A stretch of 64,000 bases of DNA, taken from Hydra vulgaris. Lineage: Eukaryota; Cnidaria; Hydrozoa; Anthoathecata; Hydridae. The stretch spans positions 70,571,001 to 70,635,000 of the forward strand of contig NC_088931.1 of assembly GCF_038396675.1 (NCBI RefSeq), read 5' to 3'. A program made the translations under genes and the position numbers. The notes under the pieces were generated by a model. The model had not been told where the DNA came from and made no database searches. It saw only the letters and a program-made list of their open reading frames with translations. This document shows positions 27,899 through 38,056 of the stretch, in pieces (position 1 is the first letter of the stretch; the number at the start of each line of letters is the position of its first letter).

Positions 27899-29023
27899 GA
27901 ATTGTTTAATGTCCTCGAACAGTTGCATGTTTTCTTCACATCAAGCACAAAAAGATTTAATCATTTAAAAGAAAAACTTGAAGACATTGACATTGCAATA
28001 CAGCTTTTAAACCTGTCTAGAACAAGATGGACCGCACGAGCAAAATCTGTTAAGGCTTTAAATCAGTGTTTGGAGAAGGTTATTGATCTTCTTCAGAGCA
28101 TCTCAAATAATAAGATTTTTGATACTAACACGAGAACTAAGGCAATGGGACTTTTGAAAAAAGTAACAACTTTTGATTTCATTATTACTCTTTTCTTCAT
28201 GAAGAATATCATTGAGAAGATAAAAATATTAACTGAAATCTTAGAAAGTCCAAACTTCAATGTCATTGACAGTATTAATGTAATTGAAAGTACTGCCAAG
28301 AACATACAAAATATCAGTAACGATACAGATGCTATGAACAATTTGATTGAAAGTGCAGTAATATTTTCTAGGAAATTACACATTGATGCAGAAAACGATT
28401 ACGAACGACACCATAGATTAATAGCAATGGAGATGAAAGCTTTTTACCGGAAAGAATTCAAAGAGGTCATTTACTCTCTAGCCATAGGTTTAACCGAAAA
28501 CTCGGCAGCATTAAAGGAAATATTTGCCCCTATCACCAAAATTTTTAGTTTTTCGTTAAATAAGGATAATTTGAGTATTGAAAACTTAACAAAAGCAAGT
28601 AAACTTTTTCCTCCTGGATACAAGGATCATATTCCAGACGTTCATGTGCTGAAAGGCCAGATGGAAATTTTGATGGATATCTGTTTAGAAGTAGGTGATG
28701 GAGATTTTAACTCATCAAGAACACCAGCCAAGACGCTGCAAGACATTTTGTACCATGTTGTGAAGTTAAAGGATATACTGAAACAAGCCCATAAACTATG
28801 CATTTTTGTAATCACAGCTGCTTATGGTGTAGCATCAAATGAGCGTTCTTTCAGTCAACTCAAGATTGTAAAATCACATCTGAGAACAACAATGAATGAC
28901 GAGAGATTGGATAGTCTCATGCTACTGAAGTGCGAAAAAGAACTTTGTAAAGGAGTTAACCCCGAACATCTTGTTAAACGATGGGTTCAGTTGAAGAAAC
29001 GTCATATTAAAATCAAACAGTAG
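27899..29023 (+). pseudogene. hAT-type transposase, C-terminal third after in-frame TGA
   Basis: This continues the reading frame of the preceding piece without any shift. It starts ELFNVLEQLHVFF, includes LSRTRWTARAKS (the conserved Arg-Trp turn) and ends with the hAT dimerisation domain: AAYGVASNERSFSQLKIVK and LRTTMNDERLDSLMLL. No other lesions were seen across 373 codons. A single base change at the TGA would give one roughly 1,000-residue protein. Translation of this part alone is unlikely. A 3-prime untranslated region runs to the terminal repeat near 29499. Confidence 0.8.
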
Positions 29024-29475
29024 ACAAAAAATGATAGGCTGATGATAAAATTTTGTGCGTATAAGTTTTGTAATAAAATAATATTTTCCATATTCCTTTG
29101 TACTAACTCATTTCCGTTAAATTTTAAACTGCTATATATGCTGCCAGAATGGTTTGTAAAGTTTATTGAATTTGTAAATTGTAATATTTTTTTGGACTAA
29201 TACAATTTCACTATGAATGGGTAAAACTTTTAGACGTTTTTTGAATTGAATACTTTGTATATATGTAAAGGAATCTATGTTTTGTTAGTAGAAGTTAATA
29301 AATACTGATAATTGGCAATTCATGAGAGTGAGTGCAGTGTAGTATAACAATCAGTAGATTTTGTAAATAGGACAGAAATTGATTTCTTGAATTCTTGAAT
29401 TATAAAAAACAGTTGTGAAAACTATGTTAAGCAGTTGGGAAAAACAAGGTCTTTTCCCCTTCCCCCCTCCCCCTG

Positions 29476-29499
29476 GAATTTTCTCACGCAACGCCCCTG
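29476..29499 (-). repeat. right terminal inverted repeat of the hAT element
   Basis: The complement reads CAGGGGCGTTGCGTGAGAAA, the canonical CAGGGGCG start of hAT ends. LINE coding sequence resumes by about 29521. No matching left end is present near 26000, so the left terminus seems to be lost. Confidence 0.6.
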
Positions 29500-29520
29500 T
29501 CCCCCGCATACCATGCCTGA

Positions 29521-30855
29521 TAATCTAATTTGGTGAATCACTTTGTAACTTGGTAAATGGTAATTATAATTATTCACCATATTTTTGTCATCACACCATG
29601 TCTCGCTGAGACAAATAATTTGAAAATTAATATTTATTTTAAATAATAATTGTTTTAATGAATCAAAATTTTTTTTGAAGACTTTTAATAATAACATGAA
29701 AGATCAAAAACGAGTTCCCCATTCCTTCTATTTATTTTTTTTTTGAATTTACATTATAATATAATGGGTTAATATTTTTTATTAGATCATTAATATTATA
29801 AAAGTTAATATAAAGAGCAGAATCTTTTTTATAAAGTGTTGATTTTTTAGTACGTAATGAATTAAATTTAAAGTTTTTTTAAGCTGAATCCTTGGCCATT
29901 TTAAACAAGAGTAATATAACAAAGAAAAATTAATAAAAATCAAAAAAATTATAATAAACTTAAAAAAATATTATTTAACAAAATTTTTATTTCTAAGTTC
30001 TTTGACAACTATCGTAAATAACAATAAAATATTTACCTTAAGTTTCTATGACTATAAAAAGTTTTTTTCGAATAGCCGCAGTTTCGATTGAATAATCTTC
30101 GTTAATGTAAATTTCCGATTCCTTAAGTTTATTTGCATTCTTTTTCAAATTTCAATCTTATCTCTGTAGTTTAGTAATTTTGTTACAATAGTTCTTGGTT
30201 TTTTTTTTGTATCTAATTTCCCTGTTCTATATGAGCTCTTTCAATAACTACTCCTTTTACATTAAGTTCATTTTGTAACAAATTAATAATATTTTTTTCC
30301 GAGCCATTCCAGCTTTTGGAGTCATTTTCTACAATTCCTTCAAACCGAAGATTGTTTCTTCATTAAAAATTTTCAAGGCGGCGTATCTTATTTTTGTCTT
30401 TAAACTTGGCTTGACTTTAAAATCATTTTTTTTTCCGAATCTTTTACTTTTTTTTCGTTGTAATCTTGCGAAAACGTAACACTTTTCTTCGATGCCTTGT
30501 TGTGTTTTTTCAAAATGTAATATTTTATTGTTTACTTTTAAAAGTTCGACTTTTCTGCTTTCGTTTTCTTTTTTTAATGCTTCATATAAATGTTGCAAAG
30601 GCGAAACTTCTTTTTGTAAAACGTCAATTCGACCGTTATAACGGTCGAATTGACGTTTTATATACAGCAAAAAGATATAACCAACTTTCTCTACAGCAAA
30701 AAGATATAAAGCGTTAGTTAATTTAAAATTTCAGCTAATCAACTATATAAAAGATATATAAGTTATATCTTTTTGCTGTTTAAAAAAAAAATTTCTTGGA
30801 ATATTCCCCGAACAAGCTTTATTGATATTTTTGAATCTTTACTTGAATTCATTTT
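29521..30855 (-). pseudogene. LINE 5-prime half: ORF1 and start of the endonuclease
   Basis: On the minus strand an ATG near 30850 begins MNSSKDSKISIKLV. A coiled-coil-rich ORF1 part follows (30670 to 30329; LYEALKKENESRKVELLKVN), then NNLRFEGIVENDSKSW and VVIERA in shifted frames. The latter are typical of L1-type ORF1 RNA-binding domains carried by some LINEs. The 29697-29521 piece, FKKNFDSLKQLL and NFQIICLSETWCDD, is the N-terminus of an apurinic-type endonuclease (the SETW motif). The rest of the endonuclease is missing at the junction with the hAT element. Confidence 0.6.
30617..30660. repeat. perfect 44-bp palindrome inside LINE ORF1
   Basis: 22-bp arms without spacer, centred on CGTTATAACG. 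To its right CAGCAAAAAGATATA occurs twice directly (about 30665 and 30693) and once inverted (about 30764-30778), so the whole 30617-30780 block is a small rearranged cluster. Confidence 0.85.
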
Positions 30856-31084
30856 CAACAAATAAATGCAAAATAACTAATTGTAACGTTTCCGTATGTA
30901 ACGCTTTCGTACGTAACGTATATTATTGGTTTTTTTTTGTTTTTTTTTTCTACTTTTACTATATATATTATTTTTGTTAATTTTCTGTAATTTATTAATT
31001 GTAACGTAAGACGTAATGTATATTTTTGTCAATAAATAATTTGTTTTTAATTTTTATTGCATTTGGTACTGATATTGTACTTTT

Positions 31085-31700
31085 CTAATTTTTTCCCGCG
31101 ATCTCTTCCATTAGTTGCCAAATACGCTTAGAATTGTTTGTACTTTGTTAACAAGTTGGAGTAATTATCTCTTTTCGCATTTTTGCAGAGTTTTTCAAAA
31201 TTGTTTTTATAAATTAAGTATTCATTTTTATGATTCACTGATTTATATTTTAGATATTTAATACACAGTTTTTGTTTCACTTTCGATGATTTTTTAAGTC
31301 CTTTAGTTATCCAAGAACACGATACGTACTTGGTGTTAAGGATTATTTCACGAATAGGGAAGTTTCCATCATAGATGGATTTAAATATTTAAAAAAAAAA
31401 TTTTTGTAGATCAGGTTTATATCGTCATTGAATTTAATATTGCTCCAGTTTTGATTCAATAGTTGATCCTTAAATGATTTCAAATGAATATTATTGTATA
31501 CACGCTTTTTATGGTTGTTTTACTCAGGAGATTTAATTTATAATTTGCATTTATACAAAAAAAAAAGGAAAGTGATCTGAGACATCTGTTTTAACAATGA
31601 CTTTTTTAAGCAGCTAGTTAAAAAAATCATTAGTTAGAATGTTATTTATTAAGAAAGATGAATGATTTGTTATTCTTGTAGGTTTATTTAATTACTTCAA
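31085..31700 (-). pseudogene. second LINE fragment: end of endonuclease and linker
   Basis: The minus strand reads PTRITNHSSFLINNIL and KKVIVKTDVSDHFPFF (C-terminal endonuclease: the SDHxP motif). It continues SWITKGLKKSSKVKQKL, NEYLIYKNNFEKLCKNAKRD and SKRIWQLMEEIAGK, the standard linker before the polymerase. Frames shift several times. The neighbouring copy has its own version of this linker (26017 and below), so this is a separate insertion. Confidence 0.65.
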
Positions 31701-31794
31701 AGAATCAAAATATCATTGACAGAGTTATATCTTGTAAAAAAAATATCTGTTGTTGGTGATAGTAAAAAAATAAACTTGTAAAAGTAGGAAAATC

Positions 31795-31971
31795 ATGAAC
31801 TTGAGGATAAACCATGATCTTCCGAATGGTGCAGTGGCAGAAATAATGAAGGAGATAAGAAAAGATGTTGGACGATCTGGAATACAGGAGAATACCTATG
31901 TTGAAGTTACGAACATTTCACGCTGCTTGAATAGGTTTCATAATGCGAAAAAATGTCAGCTCAAATTGTAA
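31795..31971 (+). CDS. 58-codon open frame, possible exon of the adjacent transposon-like gene
   Basis: An open frame from ATG 31795 to TAA 31971 contains LPNGAVAEIMKEIRKDVG and YVEVTNISRCLNRFHNAK. It lies 315 bp before the better-supported piece at 32286 on the same strand and may be its upstream part. I do not recognise the domain. Confidence 0.3.
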   Translation: MNLRINHDLPNGAVAEIMKEIRKDVGRSGIQENTYVEVTNISRCLNRFHNAKKCQLKL

Positions 31972-32285
31972 AAACTTTTTTGAAAAAGATATTGTTTATT
32001 GTAATGACCTATCAACAAAGTGATTATTTTAAGCATAGTTCAAAACGTAGAAGAGAATTATCACATCTGAGAATATCTGAAAACACTTTTCCAACTCCAA
32101 CTAAATTAATTTAGTTGGAGTTTGAAAAGTTACGTCAAAAGCCAAAAGTTAACTTTTGTCTTCTGACCTCAAATTGATTAACATGATCCATGGTTTATCA
32201 GTAAGTAACTTATTTCTTTATCTTGACGAGTTTTGCAATGTAAATTTTAAATAAATAATTCCTATAAGTCAATTTTTATAATAAA

Positions 32286-32691
32286 GGGTTACGGTGGAAA
32301 ATACTCATGTTGCTATTGTGATAGGCCAATGGAAAAAAAAGGAATCGAAAAACCTCTGATCACTGTAGGTGAGTTTGAAAAACACCAGTTTGATAACAAA
32401 TTTCGTATACAGGTGCAATATTATAAAAATGTTACTAATCCATATCTGTTGGATGAGAAATTAACTCAGGAAATTATCAACTTAATTCCATCACCTAAAT
32501 ATCATATTTATGAACAACATGTTAGTAAAATTATTGATCTCCTCTTCACTGATAAAAGTCTAAAAAAATTTCTTGAAAAGAAAACGGTTGTTAGGTATAA
32601 CTATAATGGTTGTGGTTTTGATGGACCTAAATGTGTCAAAGTTTTAAGATCTTTGTATGAAATGACACTTCATAATCCAATTAAATATTAG
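32286..32691 (+). pseudogene. fragment of an unnamed transposon-associated protein family
   Basis: The frame starts GYGGKYSCCYCDRPMEKKG (a C-x2-C pair as in the PCPWC finger of this family). It continues with IINLIPSPKYHIYEQHVSKI and ends VRYNYNGCGFDGPKCVKVL. The order (Cys finger, then a PxLHxxxGxVN-like helix, then YHGGxFxGxxCxKLL-like) matches a protein type I recall from cnidarian and insect mobile elements, not named in my knowledge. A TAA stops it at 32691. Confidence 0.4.
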
Positions 32692-33590
32692 GAATGTATT
32701 GAAAACCTGAGAAAATTTAAAGAAAGTACTTCATTGCTTTTTAAATTATTTTTAACACTTCTTAGAACGTTTGTATTTCTATTGTTGCAAGTTGGGCATC
32801 AATTGATCTACCAGTCTGCATAAAGTTAAGAGAGACAAACATGTTAATAATTTTATTTTCAGCAATTTAGTATTTGGTTAACTTTTGTTTGGTTTAGTTG
32901 CTGAATGCTGTTTTCAAATATGACGAATTTAGATATATCCTACCAAGAAAAAATAGACAAGTTTGTGGAGTCCATGCTTCAATTAAAAAAAACATGTCCA
33001 TGATTTATTTGCAATAAAGATTTTTCTTGGATGGAAGTTTCACATCATCAGGTTTCACCTTAAGGAGTATCTCGATAGGCAGAAAATCCTGCTCAATGTT
33101 ACATTAAAACAATCATCTGGCGTATAAAAACTTAAACAAGACATTCGAAAGGTTAGTTGTCTCTGAGAAAAACGTCTATCACAGTGAAAAGCTAAGAGTT
33201 ATGGTTGTTAAATACAATTCAACAAAATTTTAAGAAGATTTCTCAAGAGTATAAAAAAAATTTAAAAAAATGCAAAATCTATTTTGTAACGTATTACCAT
33301 TTTTAAAATATTGTTTGTGGCATTTCATTTGTCTGAATTTGTCATTGGAGATTTATGTTTTGTGTGTATTGGTAGATTTATTATTTATTTGTTTGTAATT
33401 TATTTATAGTTGACAAATATGGTTGTTACATTGATAGCTCTATAATTGACTAATTTAAGTTAACTGACACTTATCCTTCAAAAATAAATATAGTTATATA
33501 TATAAATTGCAAGATAACCAATAAACACATTAACAACAAGAAAAAAAAAGAAAAAAAAAGAAAGAAAAAAAAAGCCAACAAGAGTGGCAA
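32692..33590 (+). pseudogene. decayed continuation of the 32.3-kb gene, then AT-rich DNA
   Basis: Around 32935-33115, frames that shift several times read YQEKIDKFVESMLQLKK and then GWKFHIIRFHLKEYLDRQK. The latter is compatible with a WKxHIIxxHLxEYLD segment expected downstream in the same family. After 33240 nothing is recognised. The region ends with an A-rich block at 33540-33575. Confidence 0.3.
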
Positions 33591-33599
33591 AAAGCAACA

Positions 33600-34860
33600 A
33601 AATATAAAGATTTCACTTTAGCTTACTAATATTTCCAACATCTTTAATAAAAACCATGCATAATTTGCATGGCCATTGCTTGGGAATCCAGTTTTTTATT
33701 TTAGTTTAAATTCCTTCAAAGATGAAGATATTTTATAATCATTCGGGATTAGTTTCCAAATTTTTGGTGCAAGGTTTGTTGTGCGAATATTGGTGGAGTT
33801 TGGCTTTTCATATCTCAGATTTGATTCGCAAAACTTAAAAGCTTCATTCATAGTTATAGGAGAAATTTGTAATTTCACTTTGATAATTTTAGTGACCAAA
33901 CAGTGCAGGTTTTTTGGTGTATAGATAAAGTACTGCTGTTTAGTAAGAGAGTTTCAAATGAAGATTCATAGCCTCAATAGATAATTCTTAGAGCTCTCTC
34001 ATGGATTTGATTTATGCGATTATTTAGTTTCTTACTGTGAAACATCCATATAAGTGGACGGTACTAGACGTTTGAAGTTATAAATGCAGATAGTATAATT
34101 TTACGTTGTTTGAAAGACATATATGATGCGATTCTTGAAAATGCGTTTACTTTTCTGCTGGCATATTTGCATAAAGTGTTCACATGCTCTTCAAAGGAAA
34201 GTTTGTTGTTGAGTTTTATTTTGAGTACTTTAAGATTTTCGGATGTTTTATATGTTAAATTATATATAGTAACTTCAAGGTTACTGTTTTTTAATAATAT
34301 ATAGTTTATTTAATAATATATAGTAACTTAAAGGTTAATGTTTACTAATAATAAGGTGGTATTTTCAGAATTTCGCTTCACTCCATCATTTTCGAACTAT
34401 ATTAACATTTGGATTGCGGCTTTTCGGATGTTTGTAGTTTCAGAAGTGACGTCTTTTTTTATGCAGTATGGAGTATTGTCATCTGCATATCCAGCAACCT
34501 CAACGTCAGGAAGGAAAAAAAACAATCACATATAAAATTGTTAAATAATAGAGGTTATTAGGTTATTATAGTATCCGTATTACATATCAGTGTAACAGCT
34601 GAGTTCATCATTTATTATTACTCTTTGTTTTCTATTCATTAGGTAGGAAGACATAAACATTAAACTGTTTCGACTAAAACCATTGGCATCTAGTTTGGCG
34701 ATTAGTATCGCATGGGATATGCAATCAAAGGTTTTAGAGAGATCAGTAAGTTATGCGCCAAAGCATCCGCTGTGATCTAAGGCTTTTCTCCATTTTTCGG
34801 TCATTGCAATCGAACATTGTTGAGCACTATAACCTCTACAAAAACCTTATTGATGTCTAG
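33600..34860 (-). pseudogene. LINE reverse transcriptase of a second subfamily
   Basis: The minus strand reads MTEKWRKALDHSG and LTDLSKTFDCISHAILIAKL (first catalytic Asp region; about 34820-34690). It then reads DVEVAGYADDNTPYCIKKDV at about 34500-34440, with the YADD catalytic box intact. The tail is FKFCESNLRYEKPNS, LAPKIWKLIPNDYK and SLKEFKLK (33899-33696), then WIPKQWPCKLC to the end. Several stops and a missing GVPQG segment show it is dead, although the YADD box survives, unlike the other copies in the window. Confidence 0.7.
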
Positions 34861-35801
34861 ATAAAATTGTTTCGAAAAAACAATTTTATCTAAACATCAA
34901 AATTTAAAAATGCCACCTGCATCGCCAGGTTGAGGGAAATTATTTTTTGAAAAAAAATTATTTTTTCTGAATTAAATCATCAATTGTAATTAGGTTTCAT
35001 ATTTTATCAAAACGTATTTTGATGCTCAAAAGATATGGTCACATAAAGTTTAAAATTCCTTCTCATTTTTTGGGGGTTTTAAATATTTAGGAACAAATCA
35101 TGATTTGTGATTTTTTTGTTTAAGTACAGTCTACTTTAGATAATATTTACGTTACTGAACGGTAAGTATCTTAGGGACCATTTACAAATAACGTCACAAA
35201 CACTAAAAAAAAAAAGTTTCGAGTCTCTCTGTCACAAAGGTGTAAAAAAATATTAGATCTTTTTTCCATCCACTTTGTAAATAATAGCTTGAACAAATTT
35301 GTTTTTTAAAATTGTTTCAATAGCTGACTGTATTTTCAAAGTACAATTAATAGAGGCTAGGCGTTTTAACGGGACCTACAATTACTAGGAATGTCCATGG
35401 TTACGTGGGCGTTATTAATGCATACTAACGAGTTAAGTAGAATATCAAATATATAGAAAGCATCTTTAGACACGCTGAACATTATACAATAAGGTATATT
35501 AAATAAATCTTAAATTATTATATGATACTGTTATACTGAAAATACTTTTATTTCATATAAATAAAACTTTTATACAACAAAATATAACATTGAACAAATT
35601 TGGCGGGGAGAGCATTTATGTGGTTTATGAGATTTTGTGTTTTTATTTCTACATAAGTATTGAATTTGCTTCATAATTTATTTAAAGACGTATTTTTTTT
35701 AGTAAAAAACTTAAGTTTATTTAACAAGATATGTATAGGTGCTTGCTTTATTATATGCGTTTGTTGAGTAAATTTATTAACAATCTATATTTTTATTTTA
35801 G
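34861..35801. other. gene-free stretch before TIMP exon; hairpin at 34850-34900
   Basis: 22-bp arms at 34850-34871 and 34879-34900 (one mismatch). 35030-35110 resembles the MITE family at 9595-9690, and about 35170 carries the GGACCATTTACAAATAACGT end seen near 12060. I found no N-terminal TIMP exon (signal peptide plus Cys-x-Cys) here. Confidence 0.5.
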
Positions 35802-36376
35802 TTGTTAAGGCCAGGATTCTTTCAAACAAAATTATAAAAGTCAATCACACAGACGAAAGCTTACTAAACTTGGGCATTCCTTTGCCGCATCATATTGTTT
35901 ATAAGATACTGATTAATTCCGTGTTGAAAAATGCAAAATCGTCATATCGATTTAACTTGCAACAAATTCATTCGCTTCATATACCTGCAGCAGAAAGCAT
36001 TTGTGGAATTCAACTTGAGATTGGAAAACTTTATTTGCTGACTGGACAATTTGATCATACTAAACTTCAAATGACTAGCTGTGATTTTCATTTGAAATGG
36101 CACCAATTAACTGTTGATATGATTGAAGGTATGAGTGGAAAATATGATTGTGGTTGCCAGGTTGCAACATGTATGGATGACTATTGCGATATTGAAAATG
36201 GTTGCAAATGGAAAGTCTCCTGGGACAACTCTTTTGAAGATTGTGTATATAAGCATTTGAGTTGTGAAAAGTCTCATAGAAAAGTTTGCCAATGGATTCA
36301 AAAGTCGTCTTATAAACAATGTTTGATAGCAGAAAAAATGTTCAATCGTATTCCGAAGGTCATAACAAAAAACTAA
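35802..36376 (+). CDS. TIMP-like metalloproteinase inhibitor, terminal exon
   Basis: A secreted inhibitor of matrix metalloproteinases. The exon opens after TATTTTTATTTTAG with two bases of a split codon, then reads VKARILSNKIIKV. In known TIMPs the intron after exon 1 lies just before this VIRAK-like strand, so the boundary fits. IPAAESICG, LLTGQFDHTKLQMTSCDF and WHQLTVDM match the OB-fold (NTR) core. The C-terminal domain shows DCGCQVATCMDDYC, GCKWKV, HLSCEKS and KVCQWIQ in the family order. All nine cysteines expected after exon 1 can be assigned, plus two extra (DCVY and the tail QC). It encodes about 190 residues and ends at TAA 36374-36376. The first exon, with the signal peptide and the inhibitory Cys-x-Cys, is not in view upstream; the nearest kilobases are LINE debris. 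Confidence 0.88.
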
Positions 36377-36485
36377 GTGTACAACTAACAAATGTCCTTA
36401 AAAAATTTATTTTAACGTTGATTTTTATTTGTTATTATTAAAGAATGAAGTGTTGCTGGGATTAACCAGAGTACAAATTAATTTA

Positions 36486-36491
36486 AATAAA
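36486..36491 (+). promoter_or_regulatory. candidate polyadenylation signal of the TIMP gene
   Basis: AATAAA lies 110 bases after the TIMP stop codon. In such AT-rich DNA the hexamer is frequent, so its use is uncertain. Confidence 0.4.
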
Positions 36492-37129
36492 AAAATGGTA
36501 TTACAAAAAAACTTTAATCGCAGAAAAAAATGTAATTATAAATACTTTTTTTTCTTTTCAATATAACTATTAACATATGGGTGCATGCAATTTAACTAAG
36601 CAATTGCTATTTTGTCGTTTAATAAATACTAGCAGAAAGCAACCCGTAATACGGGTTACGGTCGGTCTGTTACTTAATTTATAGTGACTGTTTTCCACAA
36701 TTTAAAGTTGCGAAACCTTAACTAATACCCTGTAAGAAAAACGCCTTCAAATTAAAAAATTAAACCATCTTTAAAATTAAAATAAATTAATTTACCAATT
36801 ATTTAACGTTATTTGAGTAATTTACAACAGACATAGGTCATATCAGTGTATGGCAGAACCATTTTCCTAGACATTACTAAGTTCAACACAATATGTTTTT
36901 AGTTACTGACACAAAATAATAACACTTCATCATGCCTTAAATTTACGAAAGATTAAAGCTAAATTCTTGTTATATTTTTTATAACATGAACTTTATTTAA
37001 TAAGATTAATATGAAGTGAACGTAAATTATTTATGAGTTATTGATTTTTTTGGTATCCCCATAATACATGTTTCTTTAAAAAAGAAAATTGTTTTTAAAA
37101 CGATAAATGCACACAACTAAATAAATTTA
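36492..37129. other. gene-free stretch
   Basis: No feature recognised apart from a 17-bp palindrome, AACCCGTAATACGGGTT, near 36642. Confidence 0.4.
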
Positions 37130-37375
37130 TTATAAATAACTAAGCAATTGAGTACAAATACGTTTCAAACAAAAAAAAGTCGATTTACAATCAAGCATGT
37201 GTATAACAAATTTTAAAAAATATGTAAACTTTGATCTTTTATATTGCATTAATGCGTCGTATAACAAACCTAAAATAAAAATTGTAACAGATAAGTAGAC
37301 ATAAAAGAAAAAGAAAACAAAAAAAAAAAAAAAACTCGAATACAATTTACCTGCTTTTCGGTAGCCTGTTGTCAT
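37130..37375 (-). CDS. possible small two-exon gene, unidentified
   Basis: ATG at 37373-37375 gives MTTGYRKA, then a phase-1 donor (G before GTAAAT). The acceptor ATTTTTATTTTAG at 37270 joins in frame to LLYDALMQYKRSKFTYF, KFVIHMLDCKS and a stop at 37130. The intron (37270-37350) contains a long A/T run. The joined frame is also open through the intron, so splicing is not proved. The start-exon style resembles the micro-exon genes to the right. Function unknown. Confidence 0.3.
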   Translation of the reverse strand: MTTGYRKAGKLYSSFFFFFVFFFFYVYLSVTIFILGLLYDALMQYKRSKFTYFLKFVIHMLDCKSTFFCLKRICTQLLSYL

Positions 37376-37856
37376 ACTTAAACTGCTGACATAATGCAAC
37401 TTGTCGTTGTTGTTTTACGACGTTATTTCACGTTGGCTTTTAGTAAACTTTAGTTAAATTTAAAAGACATAACAATAGATTTAAAATATTTTAATTAAAA
37501 AGCAAAAAAACAAATGCTTCAAAGAGCCAAACTAAAAACATTAAAAATATAAAATCAAATAGATATAAATAAATTGCATTTATATAGCTAAATAGTCTTG
37601 GCTTATAGTAAATTTTAAAAGCAGTGTTTTCAATCATTTAAACTACCAATTAATTATTTTTAACAAATAGAATGTAGCATCATATTATGATGATTGGGTA
37701 GTAAATCAATTTAACTATATTTAAGTTTAATTGGTGAAAAACAAATAAAATTTCAATTAAAAAAGACAAAAACAAACCAAATATACAACAATATATTATA
37801 AAAAGAAATTACAAATTTAAAAAAAAAAATTACAAATTAAAAAAATAAAAATAAGT

Positions 37857-38005
37857 CACCGAAGAAAAAACGGCAACAAAAAAGTTATAAATATCTTCAC
37901 TGATACAAGACATTTACAACCTTTTGGTTGCTGTTTTTTCTTCGGTGTCTCCCAACACCCCGGTATGGATGAGCCCTCAATTTGAAGGATGGCTCATTCA
38001 TACCG
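37857..38005. repeat. two adjacent hairpins
   Basis: 37857-37884 and 37920-37947 are inverted copies (CACCGAAGAAAAAAC arms, three differences in 28). 37961-37975 and 37991-38005 (CGGTATGGATGAGCC against GGCTCATTCATACCG) form a second stem. They lie at the 5-prime side of the plus-strand micro-exon array. Confidence 0.7.
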
Positions 38006-38056
38006 CCATTACTTTGCTACTTATTGAAGGACCTCTCCGAGAGAGGCTGTTCTTAG

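Noticed and set aside
27460-28383. Minus-strand open frames opposite the hAT gene
   Set aside because: Antisense shadows; the plus strand carries the TTF, DUF4371 and hATC motifs.
29422-29697. A 91-residue minus-strand protein starting with LINE endonuclease and ending Gly-rich
   Set aside because: A chimera: LINE sequence to about 29521, then the hAT terminal repeat read as protein.
34338-34535. Plus-strand open frame of 65 codons
   Set aside because: Antisense of the LINE YADD segment.
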